64,000 nt of DNA, from the NCBI GenBank assembly GCA_021776195.1, contig JAJFGK010000105.1, positions 40,097 to 104,096 of the forward strand. The letters are read 5' to 3'. Under the pieces are notes generated by a model. It ran no database searches, was not told where the DNA came from, and saw nothing but the letters and a program-made list of their open reading frames with translations. The position numbers and the translations under genes are program-made. Source of the stretch: Kiloniellaceae bacterium. GTDB lineage: Bacteria; Pseudomonadota; Alphaproteobacteria; Kiloniellales; Kiloniellaceae. Positions 45,554-53,524 of this stretch are shown in pieces (the stretch's first letter is position 1; every line of letters starts with the position of its first letter).

Positions 45554-46768
45554 CGATCAGGTCCTCTCTCCAATGATGCAGCTCGCGGGCCAGGTGCAGC
45601 AGGCGGCGCCGGTCGCGCTGGGTCGACCGCAGGGCGGCCGTCAGTTCGGTCAGAATGGTCGCGATGCGCCGTTGGCTGCCGCGGGCCTCCTCGATCGCGG
45701 CAAACCAGCGCGATAGAGCGGCCTCGTCCAGGCGGCGCGGTGCGTGCAGGCGGCGCGCCGTGTCGCGCAGCAGGATCTGCCGGTAGCGCCGCAGCACGTC
45801 GCGGTCGTGACCGGCCGCCTCCAGCAGGCGCGCGGTGTTGTCGATCAGCCCTTCCTTGCCCGAGGGCAGGGCCGGGCCGCCCGGGTGTGGCGCGCCGAAG
45901 CGTTCGCTCAGGGTCCAGGCCAAGAGGCCGAGCGAGACCAGGCCCAGGAGGGTAGCGATCACCAAGGGAAACTCGAACAGCACCTTCAGGCGGTTGGGCA
46001 CCCGCAAAAAGCCGTGGATCGTCTCGTCGACCACCACGGTGCTGTCGGGGCCGCGCAGCCGTTCGATGATCTCGGCAGCCAGAACCGCGTTGTCGCCCTG
46101 CCCCAGACCGTGGTTGGACAGCAGATCCGGGTCGCTCAGGATCCAGAGGTCCTCGTTGTAGGGCGCCTGGCCCAGCAGCACGCCCTCGTCGGTCCAGATC
46201 AGCGGCACCAGGTCGGAACCGACTATCAACTGAGGCTGGCGGATCAGCGGATCGCTGGTGAAGCCGCCGTGCCAGGCCGTCCGCTCCTGCTCGCTGCGCA
46301 TGATCCAGCCGTCCCGCAAAAGCTTATCGAAAACCGCATTCACGGTACTGCGCGACAGAAAGTCGGCGTCGGCGATCCAACCGCGCTTGTCGAGGTCCGG
46401 TCTGCCCCGCCATTTCGGCAGGACCACCAGGGCACGGGAATGGTCGGTCACGTCCGCGGCAAGGGCGGTCCAGTGATTGTCCGGCCGCGGTTCGGCGACC
46501 AACAGCAGGTGGTCCGGCCAGGCCTTTTCCGCCGAGTTGTTGCGGCTGACCAGGACCTGGACATCGAGGCGGCGCAGCAGCTCGATGAAGGCATGGTGGC
46601 CGATGGCGGAGTCGGAAAAGGCCGAGGTCCCAAAGGTGCGCGCCTGCCCGGAAGAGGCGCTGGTCACGACCAGATAGATCACCCCGGCGAAGGACAGCAG
46701 GCCCACGGCAAAGAGCGCGATCAAGGTCTTGCGCTCGAAGAGCTGACCATCGTTGGGTGAGGTCTGGC

Positions 46769-46789
46769 TCATGGGGAGGCCCTGCTCAT
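46769..46789 (-). CDS. 6-codon micro-ORF (MSRASP) leading to DUF4350 start
   Basis: ATG at 46789 overlaps the stop of the previous micro-ORF and its TGA (46769-46771) overlaps the DUF4350 ATG (46770-46772). No ribosome site of its own. Read as a coupling link rather than a gene for a peptide. Confidence 0.5.
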   Translation of the reverse strand: MSRASP

Positions 46790-46806
46790 GGCGTAACCCT
46801 GCTCAT
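46786..46806 (-). CDS. 6-codon micro-ORF (MSRVTP) after DUF4129
   Basis: ATG at 46806 overlaps the DUF4129 stop (ATGA) and its TGA (46786-46788) overlaps the next micro-ORF start. It arises from a 17-bp duplication of the DUF4129 stop region (ACGCCATGAGCAGGGTT). Confidence 0.5.
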   Translation of the reverse strand: MSRVTP

Positions 46807-47588
46807 GGCGTGGCCCCGCTCTTGGTGCTGTCCTCGCCTTCCGGGCCGCGCCAGACGGCGCGGAAGGCTTCGAAATAGCCGCGGCTCTGGCGGTAGAGGT
46901 CCTGGTCGGCGCCTTCGGTCCCGAAGTGGCAGCGCTCGGAGCGCTCGATCAGCGCCGACAGGGGCGGCGACGCGGTCGGCGGGAGCGGCGCCTGCCGGAG
47001 GATTTCGCGGCTCGTCAGCGCCTGCGGCAGGCCGCTATCGAGCCGTGCCCGCAGCACTTCCAGAGCATGGAGCAGCAGCATGTGAATGGCTTCGGCGAAG
47101 CGCCCGGCCTGGGCCAGGCGGTCGGCTTCCTCCAGGGTCGCCGGGTCCTCCAGCCGCGACCTGGCCTGGGCGAAGGCCGGATCGTACTCGCTCACGGGCG
47201 CGCCGCGGGCCTGACGGCGGGCCCGGCGCAGGGCAGGCAGCTCCATCAGGAGGTAGTAGACCAGCAGCAGGGCACCGACGCCGACCACCAGATAGACGAC
47301 GATACGAAGCACCTCGGTCCACTCATCCGGCAGGCTCCAGAGGAAGGGCTTGCCGGCCTTCGATTCGGGGCCGCGCGTGCCGGCTTCGCCCTCCTGATCG
47401 CTCTCGCGGCCCCCGCCGGATCCGGCGCCCTCGGCCAGCGGCAGGGTCTGCTGGTAGTCGCGGCCCTCGTAGACCGCGGCGGCGGCCTCGCGCACCTTGG
47501 CCGCCTCGAAGCCCCGGGCGGTCTCCGGCAGAAACCCCAGGCCGAGGAGGCCGAGGGCCAGGACGAAGCCGCGCAGAACCTTTGTCAA
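46803..47588 (-). CDS. DUF4129 domain-containing protein, secreted/membrane
   Basis: About 261 residues if it starts at TTG 47588 (GAGGTG 5-6 bases upstream, followed directly by a signal-peptide-like LRGFVLALGLLGLGFL); ATG 47654 would add 22 residues and has no ribosome site. A central helix (IVVYLVVGVGALLLVYYLLM) separates a periplasmic part from the DUF4129 core (EEADRLAQAGRFAEAIHMLL; LTSREILRQAPL) typical of transglutaminase-associated proteins. It is the first gene of the MoxR/DUF58 operon and is convergent with nothing; the universal stress gene lies upstream, also on the minus strand. Confidence 0.85.
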   Translation of the reverse strand: MTKVLRGFVLALGLLGLGFLPETARGFEAAKVREAAAAVYEGRDYQQTLPLAEGAGSGGGRESDQEGEAGTRGPESKAGKPFLWSLPDEWTEVLRIVVYLVVGVGALLLVYYLLMELPALRRARRQARGAPVSEYDPAFAQARSRLEDPATLEEADRLAQAGRFAEAIHMLLLHALEVLRARLDSGLPQALTSREILRQAPLPPTASPPLSALIERSERCHFGTEGADQDLYRQSRGYFEAFRAVWRGPEGEDSTKSGATP

Positions 47589-47725
47589 ACCGCACCTCGC
47601 CCCGAGATCAGAGTTCACGCCAGGGACGACGGTTTCGCCCCTCGGGGGAACCATAGGGGAGTCGCGCGCGGTCGCTCAACCGCTTTGCGTGACTGGGGCC
47701 CTGTCCCCGATATCGCGGGCGCCGA

Positions 47726-48568
47726 TCAGTGGGCGGCCAGGGTCGGGATGGTCATGTGTTCCATGATGGTCTGGGTCACGCCGCCGAGCGCCAGTTCCCG
47801 CAAGCGGCTGTGCCCATAGGCGCCCATGACCAGGAGGTCGAAGTCGCGGTCGCCGATATAGGCCTGGATCGCGGCGCCGGCGTCGACCGAGGTGTCGCGC
47901 AGGCTGTCTACCGATACCTCGCAGCCCTGGCGCGCGAGATACCGGGCGATGTCGGCCCCCGGTTCGGCGCCATGGCCGGCGGCGCCGCCCTTGGGCTCGA
48001 CGCTCAAGACGGTGACCGTCTCGGCCGCGCGCAGGAACGGCAAGGCGTCGCCGACCGCCCGGGCGGCCTCGCGGCCGGCATCCCAGGCGACCAGGATCTT
48101 GCGTCCCGGTACCTGCGCGGCGCCGATGAAGGGCACCACCAGGACCGGACGCGCGGCGGCCAGCAGGACCTCCTCGGGCAAATGGCGGCCGGCCGGCCCG
48201 GTGTTCTCGGGATCGGGCTGGGTCATGATCACCAGGTCGTTGTAGTGCGCGTTCAAGCGGACCAGGTCATAGGCGAGGCCGGGAAAGCAGGTCTCGACCC
48301 GGCACTCGAGGGCGACTCCCTGGCGCTGGCCCTCTTCGCCGAAGGTTCGTGCCAGGGCCTCGGCGTCGGCCTTGGCCGCCGCGAGCTGGGCTTCCAGGAC
48401 ATCGGCCAGCAGGGCATGGTGACTGTAGTAGGGGATGCTGGGTTGATAGATCGGGATCAGCGCCGTCAGATGCGCATCCATCTTTTGCGCCAGAGCCAGG
48501 GCCAGACGTTCCGTCGCCGCTGTCTCGGCGTGGGTCTCGAGATAGACCAGAATGGACTTGTAGGTCAT
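47726..48568 (-). CDS. Universal stress protein (UspA family), two-domain
   Basis: 280 residues, tandem Usp domains. The N-terminal domain starts TYKSILVYLETHAETAATERL; the C-terminal domain ends in the nucleotide-binding-like motif MGAYGHSRLRELALGG. The ATG has GGAGG six bases upstream. Cytoplasmic stress protein, role unspecified. It is separated from the DUF4129 gene by ~140 bp and divergent from a GNAT gene. Confidence 0.9.
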   Translation of the reverse strand: MTYKSILVYLETHAETAATERLALALAQKMDAHLTALIPIYQPSIPYYSHHALLADVLEAQLAAAKADAEALARTFGEEGQRQGVALECRVETCFPGLAYDLVRLNAHYNDLVIMTQPDPENTGPAGRHLPEEVLLAAARPVLVVPFIGAAQVPGRKILVAWDAGREAARAVGDALPFLRAAETVTVLSVEPKGGAAGHGAEPGADIARYLARQGCEVSVDSLRDTSVDAGAAIQAYIGDRDFDLLVMGAYGHSRLRELALGGVTQTIMEHMTIPTLAAH

Positions 48569-48735
48569 GGCGTCCTCCCTCTGTTCGGCCCCGGCAGTGC
48601 CGGGCCGCGATGGCGATCTTACTCTCTCAGGGCGGTCTCGCGGCGCATTGATTCAAGTCAAGAGTCAGCGGCTCCAAGGCGGAGGCGGCAAGTGGCACTG
48701 GTCAGACCCTGGCGGTGGATCTAACGTCTTGCGCC

Positions 48736-49464
48736 ATGACCGAGCCCCGCACGAACGAACTGGGACAACCGATCGGCGCGGCCCTGCCCGATTGGACACC
48801 CCGACCCCGTCCGCCTCAGACCCCCATGGTCGGGCGCCTCTGCCGCATCGAACCCTTGGACCCTGAGCGTCACGGCGACGACCTCTTCGCCGCCGACAGC
48901 CTCGACGCGGAAGGACGTAGCTGGACCTACATGCCCTACGGCCCCTTCGGCGACCTGGCGGCCTACCGCGCCTGGATCCTGCGCGACGCCCAGGGCGAGG
49001 ACCCGATGTTCCACGCGATCGTCGATCTGGAGAGCGACCGCGCCGTCGGGGTCGCCAGCTATCTGCGCTTGCAGCCGGCGGTCGGCGTCATCGAGGTCGG
49101 CCATATTCATTACTCGCCGCTGCTGCAGCGCAAGCCGGCGGCGACCGAGGCCATGTACCTGATGATGGCCCGGGTCTTCGACGAACTGGGCTACCGGCGC
49201 TACGAGTGGAAATGCGACGCCCTGAACGCGCCCTCGCGGCGGGCCGCCCAACGTCTCGGGTTTCAGTTCGAGGGAGTCTTCCGCCAGGCCGTCGTGACCA
49301 AGGGCCGCAACCGGGATTCCGCCTGGTTCGCCATCATCGACCGCGACTGGCCGGCGCTCAAGGCGGCCTATGAAGCCTGGCTCGACCCGGCCAACTTCGA
49401 CGCCGAGGGCAGCCAGAAACGCGCACTCTCCGCTCTCACGGCGGCGATCCGCTCAAGCGGCTGA
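48736..49464 (+). CDS. GNAT-family N-acetyltransferase
   Basis: 242 residues from ATG 48736. RimJ/RimL-like: LCRIEPLDPERHGDDLFAAD, HIHYSPLLQRKPAATEAMYL and the C-terminal ALNAPSRRAAQRLGFQFEGV. An N-terminal extension (TEPRTNELGQPIGAALPDW) is typical of this subgroup. It overlaps the convergent glutamine amidotransferase by 12 bp. Substrate unknown. Confidence 0.88.
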   Translation: MTEPRTNELGQPIGAALPDWTPRPRPPQTPMVGRLCRIEPLDPERHGDDLFAADSLDAEGRSWTYMPYGPFGDLAAYRAWILRDAQGEDPMFHAIVDLESDRAVGVASYLRLQPAVGVIEVGHIHYSPLLQRKPAATEAMYLMMARVFDELGYRRYEWKCDALNAPSRRAAQRLGFQFEGVFRQAVVTKGRNRDSAWFAIIDRDWPALKAAYEAWLDPANFDAEGSQKRALSALTAAIRSSG

Positions 49465-50205
49465 GCGCGCCGCCCAGACTTTTCGCGTCATGGCCATGAC
49501 GTTGTCATAGAGCCTCCGGGAGTCGGCGTTCAGGGCCGCCATGAGCGCCGCCGCCTCGGCCTCCAGGCGCAGCTGCGCGCCGGCGCCCAGGGCCTTTTCC
49601 AGGGCGGTCTTGTAGGCCGGCACCGCGCCCCAGAGCGGCACGGTCTCGGCGGTCAGCTCGACGTGATACTGCAGCGAGAAGGCCTGCTCGCCGATGGCCA
49701 TGGCCTGGACCCGGCAGGCGGTGCTCTCGGCCAGAACGAGCGCGTCGCCGGGCGCCTCCAGGACCTCGGCGCCGTGCCACTGCAGGCAAGGACAGCGCCC
49801 GGTAAAGCCGGCGAAGAGGGGATGGCTCCGGCCGGTCTCGGTCAGGTCGACCGTCATCATGCCGATCTCCGGCTGGGCCGCCGGGCCGACCCGCCCGCCC
49901 AACGCCTCGGCCAGGAGTTGATGGCCCAGGCAGAGCCCGAAGTAGGGCAGGCCGCGTTCGACGACCGCCGTTCGGATCGCCGCCTTTTCCGCCTTCAGCC
50001 AGGGATGGCTGTCTTCCTCCCAGACGTCCATCGGCCCGCCCATGACCCAGAGCGCGTCGTAGTCGGCCAGCGGCGGGATCGCCTCGCCGGCGTCGAGCTC
50101 GACCGCGTCCCAAGCAATGCCGTCGGCGGCCAGGAAGTCGCGGAAGATCCCCGGGTGCTCGATATCGATGTGCTGGAAAACCAGAATGCGGGGGTCGCGG
50201 GCCAT
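49453..50205 (-). CDS. Class I glutamine amidotransferase-like protein
   Basis: 250 residues from ATG 50205 (AGAGGA eight bases upstream; an ATG at 50274 is less likely). Catalytic Cys92 in YFGLCLGHQLLAE and the His/Glu pair in SLQYHVELTAE. GMP-synthase-like subgroup. It lies 22 bp downstream of the TPP subunit gene on the same strand, so may be in that operon. Acceptor enzyme unknown. Confidence 0.88.
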   Translation of the reverse strand: MARDPRILVFQHIDIEHPGIFRDFLAADGIAWDAVELDAGEAIPPLADYDALWVMGGPMDVWEEDSHPWLKAEKAAIRTAVVERGLPYFGLCLGHQLLAEALGGRVGPAAQPEIGMMTVDLTETGRSHPLFAGFTGRCPCLQWHGAEVLEAPGDALVLAESTACRVQAMAIGEQAFSLQYHVELTAETVPLWGAVPAYKTALEKALGAGAQLRLEAEAAALMAALNADSRRLYDNVMAMTRKVWAARSAA

Positions 50206-50227
50206 GGCGGAGTCCTCTTGCCTTGGG

Positions 50228-50794
50228 TCAAAGGGGCAGTGCGCGCTTGAAGATGCTGCGCCGTTCGGCGGCATCGAACGAGCGTTTGTACTTGGGCGGC
50301 GGCGCGTCGCTCACCTTGAGCAGGACGAAGGCCGGCCCGTTGGTCTGGCGCAATGCCCGGGCGGCCGCCTCGATCTCGCCCTCGACCGTCACCCTGTGGA
50401 CCGAGGCGAGCCCCGCGCCTTCGGCGATCTTCGCCAGATCGACGCCGCGGCCGGTGTGGCTCTCCTGGTTGCCGGTCTCGCCGTAGCGCCCGTTGTCGAC
50501 GCAGAGAATCGCCAGATTGGCCGGCTGCATCACCCCGATGGTGGCCAGCGCGCCGAGGTTCATCAGCAGTTCGCCGTCGCCGGTCGCGACCAGCACGCGC
50601 CGCGCCGGCTGGGCGAGGGCAAGCCCCAGGCCCATGCTCGCCGCCGCCCCCATGGCGCCGGCCAGCATGAAGGCGTTGGGCGCCTCCTGGGTCAGGTGGG
50701 CAATGTCCTTGGCGGTGCCGGCGAGGCCGGCGACGATCAGGAAGTCGGCGTGGTCCCCGATCAGCAGCGGCACGGCGGTCTTGCGGTCCAGCAT
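50228..50794 (-). CDS. Thiamine-pyrophosphate enzyme, C-terminal (beta) subunit, sulfopyruvate-decarboxylase-like
   Basis: 188 residues from ATG 50794 (AAGGAG ten bases upstream). It is a lone TPP-binding half: GDGELLMNLGALATIG followed at normal spacing by VDNGRYGET. It pairs with the subunit at 50956, as in sulfopyruvate or phosphonopyruvate decarboxylases split into two genes. The substrate (sulfopyruvate, phosphonopyruvate or another 2-oxo acid) cannot be told. A five-hairpin array separates the two subunit genes. Confidence 0.86.
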   Translation of the reverse strand: MLDRKTAVPLLIGDHADFLIVAGLAGTAKDIAHLTQEAPNAFMLAGAMGAAASMGLGLALAQPARRVLVATGDGELLMNLGALATIGVMQPANLAILCVDNGRYGETGNQESHTGRGVDLAKIAEGAGLASVHRVTVEGEIEAAARALRQTNGPAFVLLKVSDAPPPKYKRSFDAAERRSIFKRALPL

Positions 50795-50819
50795 CCGGCT
50801 CCGTCTCCTTGAGTCTTGC

Positions 50820-50949
50820 ACCTTTGGCCGTGATTACACGACCAAAGGCGCGTTCACGCGCCACTGGGGCTTTCGCCCGCTTCGCGGCGCATCGTGGCAT
50901 TCGCCACGATCAGTCCGTTTCATGGTCGCATGATTCCATCCGACCATGA
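50820..50949. repeat. Array of five hairpins between TPP subunit genes
   Basis: In 130 bp: a 12-bp stem with one mismatch (50821-50848, loop ATTA), GGCGCG-TTCA-CGCGCC (50847-50862), GGGC-TTTC-GCCC (50867-50878), a perfect 8-bp stem (50891-50910), and a perfect 9-bp stem (50920-50949). No T-run. Resembles a BIME/REP-type cluster; may stop exonucleases or set the subunit ratio. Confidence 0.75.
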
Positions 50950-50955
50950 TCCGGT

Positions 50956-51483
50956 CTAGAAACTCTTGGCGCCGATCAGGCGCTGGGTCAGCAGCAGGGC
51001 GACGGCCTGGCCGGAATCCTTGACCAGGGTGAGCGCCGCCGCGGCCACCGGTACGACCTTCTCGGCCCGCTCGGCCGCCAGACAGGTCAGGCCCAGCGCC
51101 TCCATGGTCGGCCGCGCGGCGCGGCCCATGGGGATCTGCCAGGGGTTGGCCTCGCCGAACTCGCCGCGCATGGCAACCAGGGTCAGGAAGGGGAATCGGG
51201 CGTGGGCCAGCAGCGAAAAGAAGTTGATGCAGTTGCCCACGCCACTGGACTGCATCAGGAGGACCCCGAGAGCGCCCCCGAGGTCGGCGCCGGCAACGAG
51301 CGCGACGCCCTCTTCTTCGGTGGTGAGCGGGACGGCGGTCGCATCGGGGTCGGCGAGGGCGCGGTCGATCAGCACCTTGTGGCCGGCGTCGGGCACATAG
51401 GCGAAGATCGTCACCCCGGCCGCCCGAAGGGTGTCGTAGAGTTGATCCTGCCAGGCCGGATCGGCATTGCTGCTTTCGCTCAT
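50956..51483 (-). CDS. Thiamine-pyrophosphate enzyme, N-terminal (alpha) subunit
   Basis: 175 residues from ATG 51483; an in-frame ATG at 51588 is rejected because it adds an arginine-rich tail. The PYR half has the cofactor Glu in VPLTTEEEGVALVAGADLGG and the MQSSGVGNCINFF segment. It lies upstream of the beta subunit on the same strand. Divergent from the branched-chain aminotransferase. Confidence 0.86.
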   Translation of the reverse strand: MSESSNADPAWQDQLYDTLRAAGVTIFAYVPDAGHKVLIDRALADPDATAVPLTTEEEGVALVAGADLGGALGVLLMQSSGVGNCINFFSLLAHARFPFLTLVAMRGEFGEANPWQIPMGRAARPTMEALGLTCLAAERAEKVVPVAAAALTLVKDSGQAVALLLTQRLIGAKSF

Positions 51484-51616
51484 GGCCGGTGAAATCGCTT
51501 CCAATCGTCTCGCGGACCGCGCCGCATGCCGATTCCCTTCTTTCGAGCCCGGTGCCTTTTGGCTAGGCTCTGCCACTGCGGCCCCCACAGCGCTATCTGA
51601 TCAAGGAACGACTATC

Positions 51617-52531
51617 ATGTCACTCGCGAAGTATGCCTACCTCAACGGAGAGTTCGTCGAATGGGACAAGGCAACGGTCCATGTCTTCAGTCCGGCGGTC
51701 AAGTTCGGCGCTGGTGTATTCGAAGGGGTGCGGGCCTACTGGAACGACGACCAGGAACAGCTCTATGTCTTCCGCCTGAAGGAGCATTCCGACCGTCTGG
51801 CCTACTCGCAGCGGGCCATGCGCTTCGACAGCATCTTTGCCGCCGACGAGGTCAATGAAAAGACCCTGGAATTGCTGCGCCGCAACGAGTTCCGCGAGGG
51901 CGTCCATATCCGCCCGACGGTCTACGTGGACGGCTACGGCGACCCCGGCGCGACCGGCCCGACCAGCCTGGCCATCACCGCGGTGGCGCGCCCGGCGCCG
52001 GCCTTTCGCGATACCGGCTGCCGGGTCCAGGTCAGCGCCTGGCAGCGGATTTCCGATCGCGCCATGCCGGCGCGGATCAAGGCCAACGCCAACTACAACA
52101 ACTCGCGCTTCGCCTCGGTTCAGGCCAAGGTCGACGGCTACGACACGGCGATCCTGCTGAACGACCGCGGCCTGGTCGCCGAGGGTCCCGGGATGTGCCT
52201 GGTGATCATCCGCGACGGCGTGGCGATCACGCCTTCGATTACCAACGACATCCTGGAATCGATCACCCGGGACGCGGTGATCACCATGCTGCGGGAGGAC
52301 CTCGGCGTGCAGGTGGTCGAGCGCGATGTCAACCGCAGCGAGCTCTACGCCGCCGAGGAGGCGTTCTTCTGCGGCACCGCCTGGGAGGTCACTCCGATCG
52401 TCAACATCGACGGCCTGGATCTGGGCGACGGCAAGGTCGGGCCGATCTCGGGCAGGGTGAAGGACCACTACCTGGCGCTGGCCGAAGGCCGGATCGAGGA
52501 CAAGCACGATTGGTTGACGCCGGTTTACTGA
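51617..52531 (+). CDS. ilvE: Branched-chain amino-acid aminotransferase family (IlvE-like)
   Basis: 304 residues, fold-type IV PLP enzyme. PLP lysine Lys155 in ARIKANANYNNSRFA, and the phosphate/carboxylate loop reads VAEGPGMCLVII where many IlvE have EGSGENLF, so a D-amino-acid aminotransferase or a diverged BCAT is possible. VHIRPTVYVDGYG contains a substrate-side Tyr. AAGGA lies ~9 bases before the ATG. Divergent from the TPP alpha subunit gene. Confidence 0.85.
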   Translation: MSLAKYAYLNGEFVEWDKATVHVFSPAVKFGAGVFEGVRAYWNDDQEQLYVFRLKEHSDRLAYSQRAMRFDSIFAADEVNEKTLELLRRNEFREGVHIRPTVYVDGYGDPGATGPTSLAITAVARPAPAFRDTGCRVQVSAWQRISDRAMPARIKANANYNNSRFASVQAKVDGYDTAILLNDRGLVAEGPGMCLVIIRDGVAITPSITNDILESITRDAVITMLREDLGVQVVERDVNRSELYAAEEAFFCGTAWEVTPIVNIDGLDLGDGKVGPISGRVKDHYLALAEGRIEDKHDWLTPVY

Positions 52532-52577
52532 GTCTGCCCTTGTCGAAAAGGTCCCCAAGACCAGGAGAGACTCTCGT

Positions 52578-53510
52578 CTATTCCGGCAGCTTTTGGAGTT
52601 CGAACATGGCCCGCAGCAGGTCGCTCATCTTGGCATCTCCGAACCAGAGTTCGTAGATCGGCTTGATGCCGCCGTCCCGATAGAGACCGGCGAGCGTGGC
52701 ATTGGCGGCCTGGAGCAGGTCTTCACGGCCGTGGCGGATGGCAATGGCATAGGGTTCATAGGAGAGGAAGCCGGCCGAGAGCATGTAGTCGTCGCGGTCG
52801 TCCCGCCCCCGCAGTTTTTCCCGCAGGATCACCCTGTCGCCGATATAGAGCGCGACCTCGTCATGGCGCAGCAGTTCGAAGGCGTCTTCATGGGTCTGCG
52901 CGCTGGGCTGGGGAAAGACCACGGCGTAGCCGAGCAAGTCCTCCACGCGGGCTTTTGTCGTGGTGCCGTCAACCACGCTGACCTTGATGCCCAGGGGACG
53001 CTTGGAGAGATCCTCCAGGGTTCCGAGGGTGGTTTTTTTGCGCTTGATCGCCCCCGCGCCGCTGACAAAGGTCAGCAGGCTGAAGTGATGGGCCTCCATC
53101 CGGCTGACGGTGACAGTGGTGGCCTCGCAAAGCAGATCCACCCTGCCGCCTCCCAGAAAGTCGAACCGGTTCGCGGCGGTGACCGGGACGAACTCCTTTT
53201 CGACCGTTCGGCCGGCCGGCAGGCCTTTTTCATAGGCATCCAGTATACGGCTGCAGAGGTCGACGCTGTAGCCGGCCCACCGACCGTCTTTCATGAAGGA
53301 CAGGGGGGCCGCGTCTTGGCGCACGCCGAGGCGAATGAGTTCCGTCTGCCCCTCGTTTGCCTCGGCGGGCGGCGGGCCGAGGCCGCCCCAGATCAGCGCG
53401 CCGGCCCAGACCAGGGACAAGAGACGGGTGCCAAACGGGGACGGTCGTCCGGAGGAAACCGGTGCCTGGCGGACTTGCCGGATGCAAATGCTGTTACGTG
53501 ATGAGATCAT
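52578..53510 (-). CDS. Periplasmic amino-acid-binding-protein-like (SBP_bac_3) protein
   Basis: 310 residues from ATG 53510 (GAGAGG eight bases upstream). A signal segment (RLLSLVWAGALIWGGLG) is followed by a type II solute-binding fold: IRLGVRQDAAPLSFMKDGRW, GYSVDLCSRIL, GGGRVDLLCEATTVTVSR, LGIKVSVVDGTTT and YEPYAIAIRHGRE. No ABC permease or ATPase gene is adjacent; instead it lies 14 bp after the start-side of an unknown membrane protein, so it may act as a sensor rather than a transporter component. Confidence 0.85.
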   Translation of the reverse strand: MISSRNSICIRQVRQAPVSSGRPSPFGTRLLSLVWAGALIWGGLGPPPAEANEGQTELIRLGVRQDAAPLSFMKDGRWAGYSVDLCSRILDAYEKGLPAGRTVEKEFVPVTAANRFDFLGGGRVDLLCEATTVTVSRMEAHHFSLLTFVSGAGAIKRKKTTLGTLEDLSKRPLGIKVSVVDGTTTKARVEDLLGYAVVFPQPSAQTHEDAFELLRHDEVALYIGDRVILREKLRGRDDRDDYMLSAGFLSYEPYAIAIRHGREDLLQAANATLAGLYRDGGIKPIYELWFGDAKMSDLLRAMFELQKLPE

Positions 53511-53524
53511 GGCAATCGCGCCTC

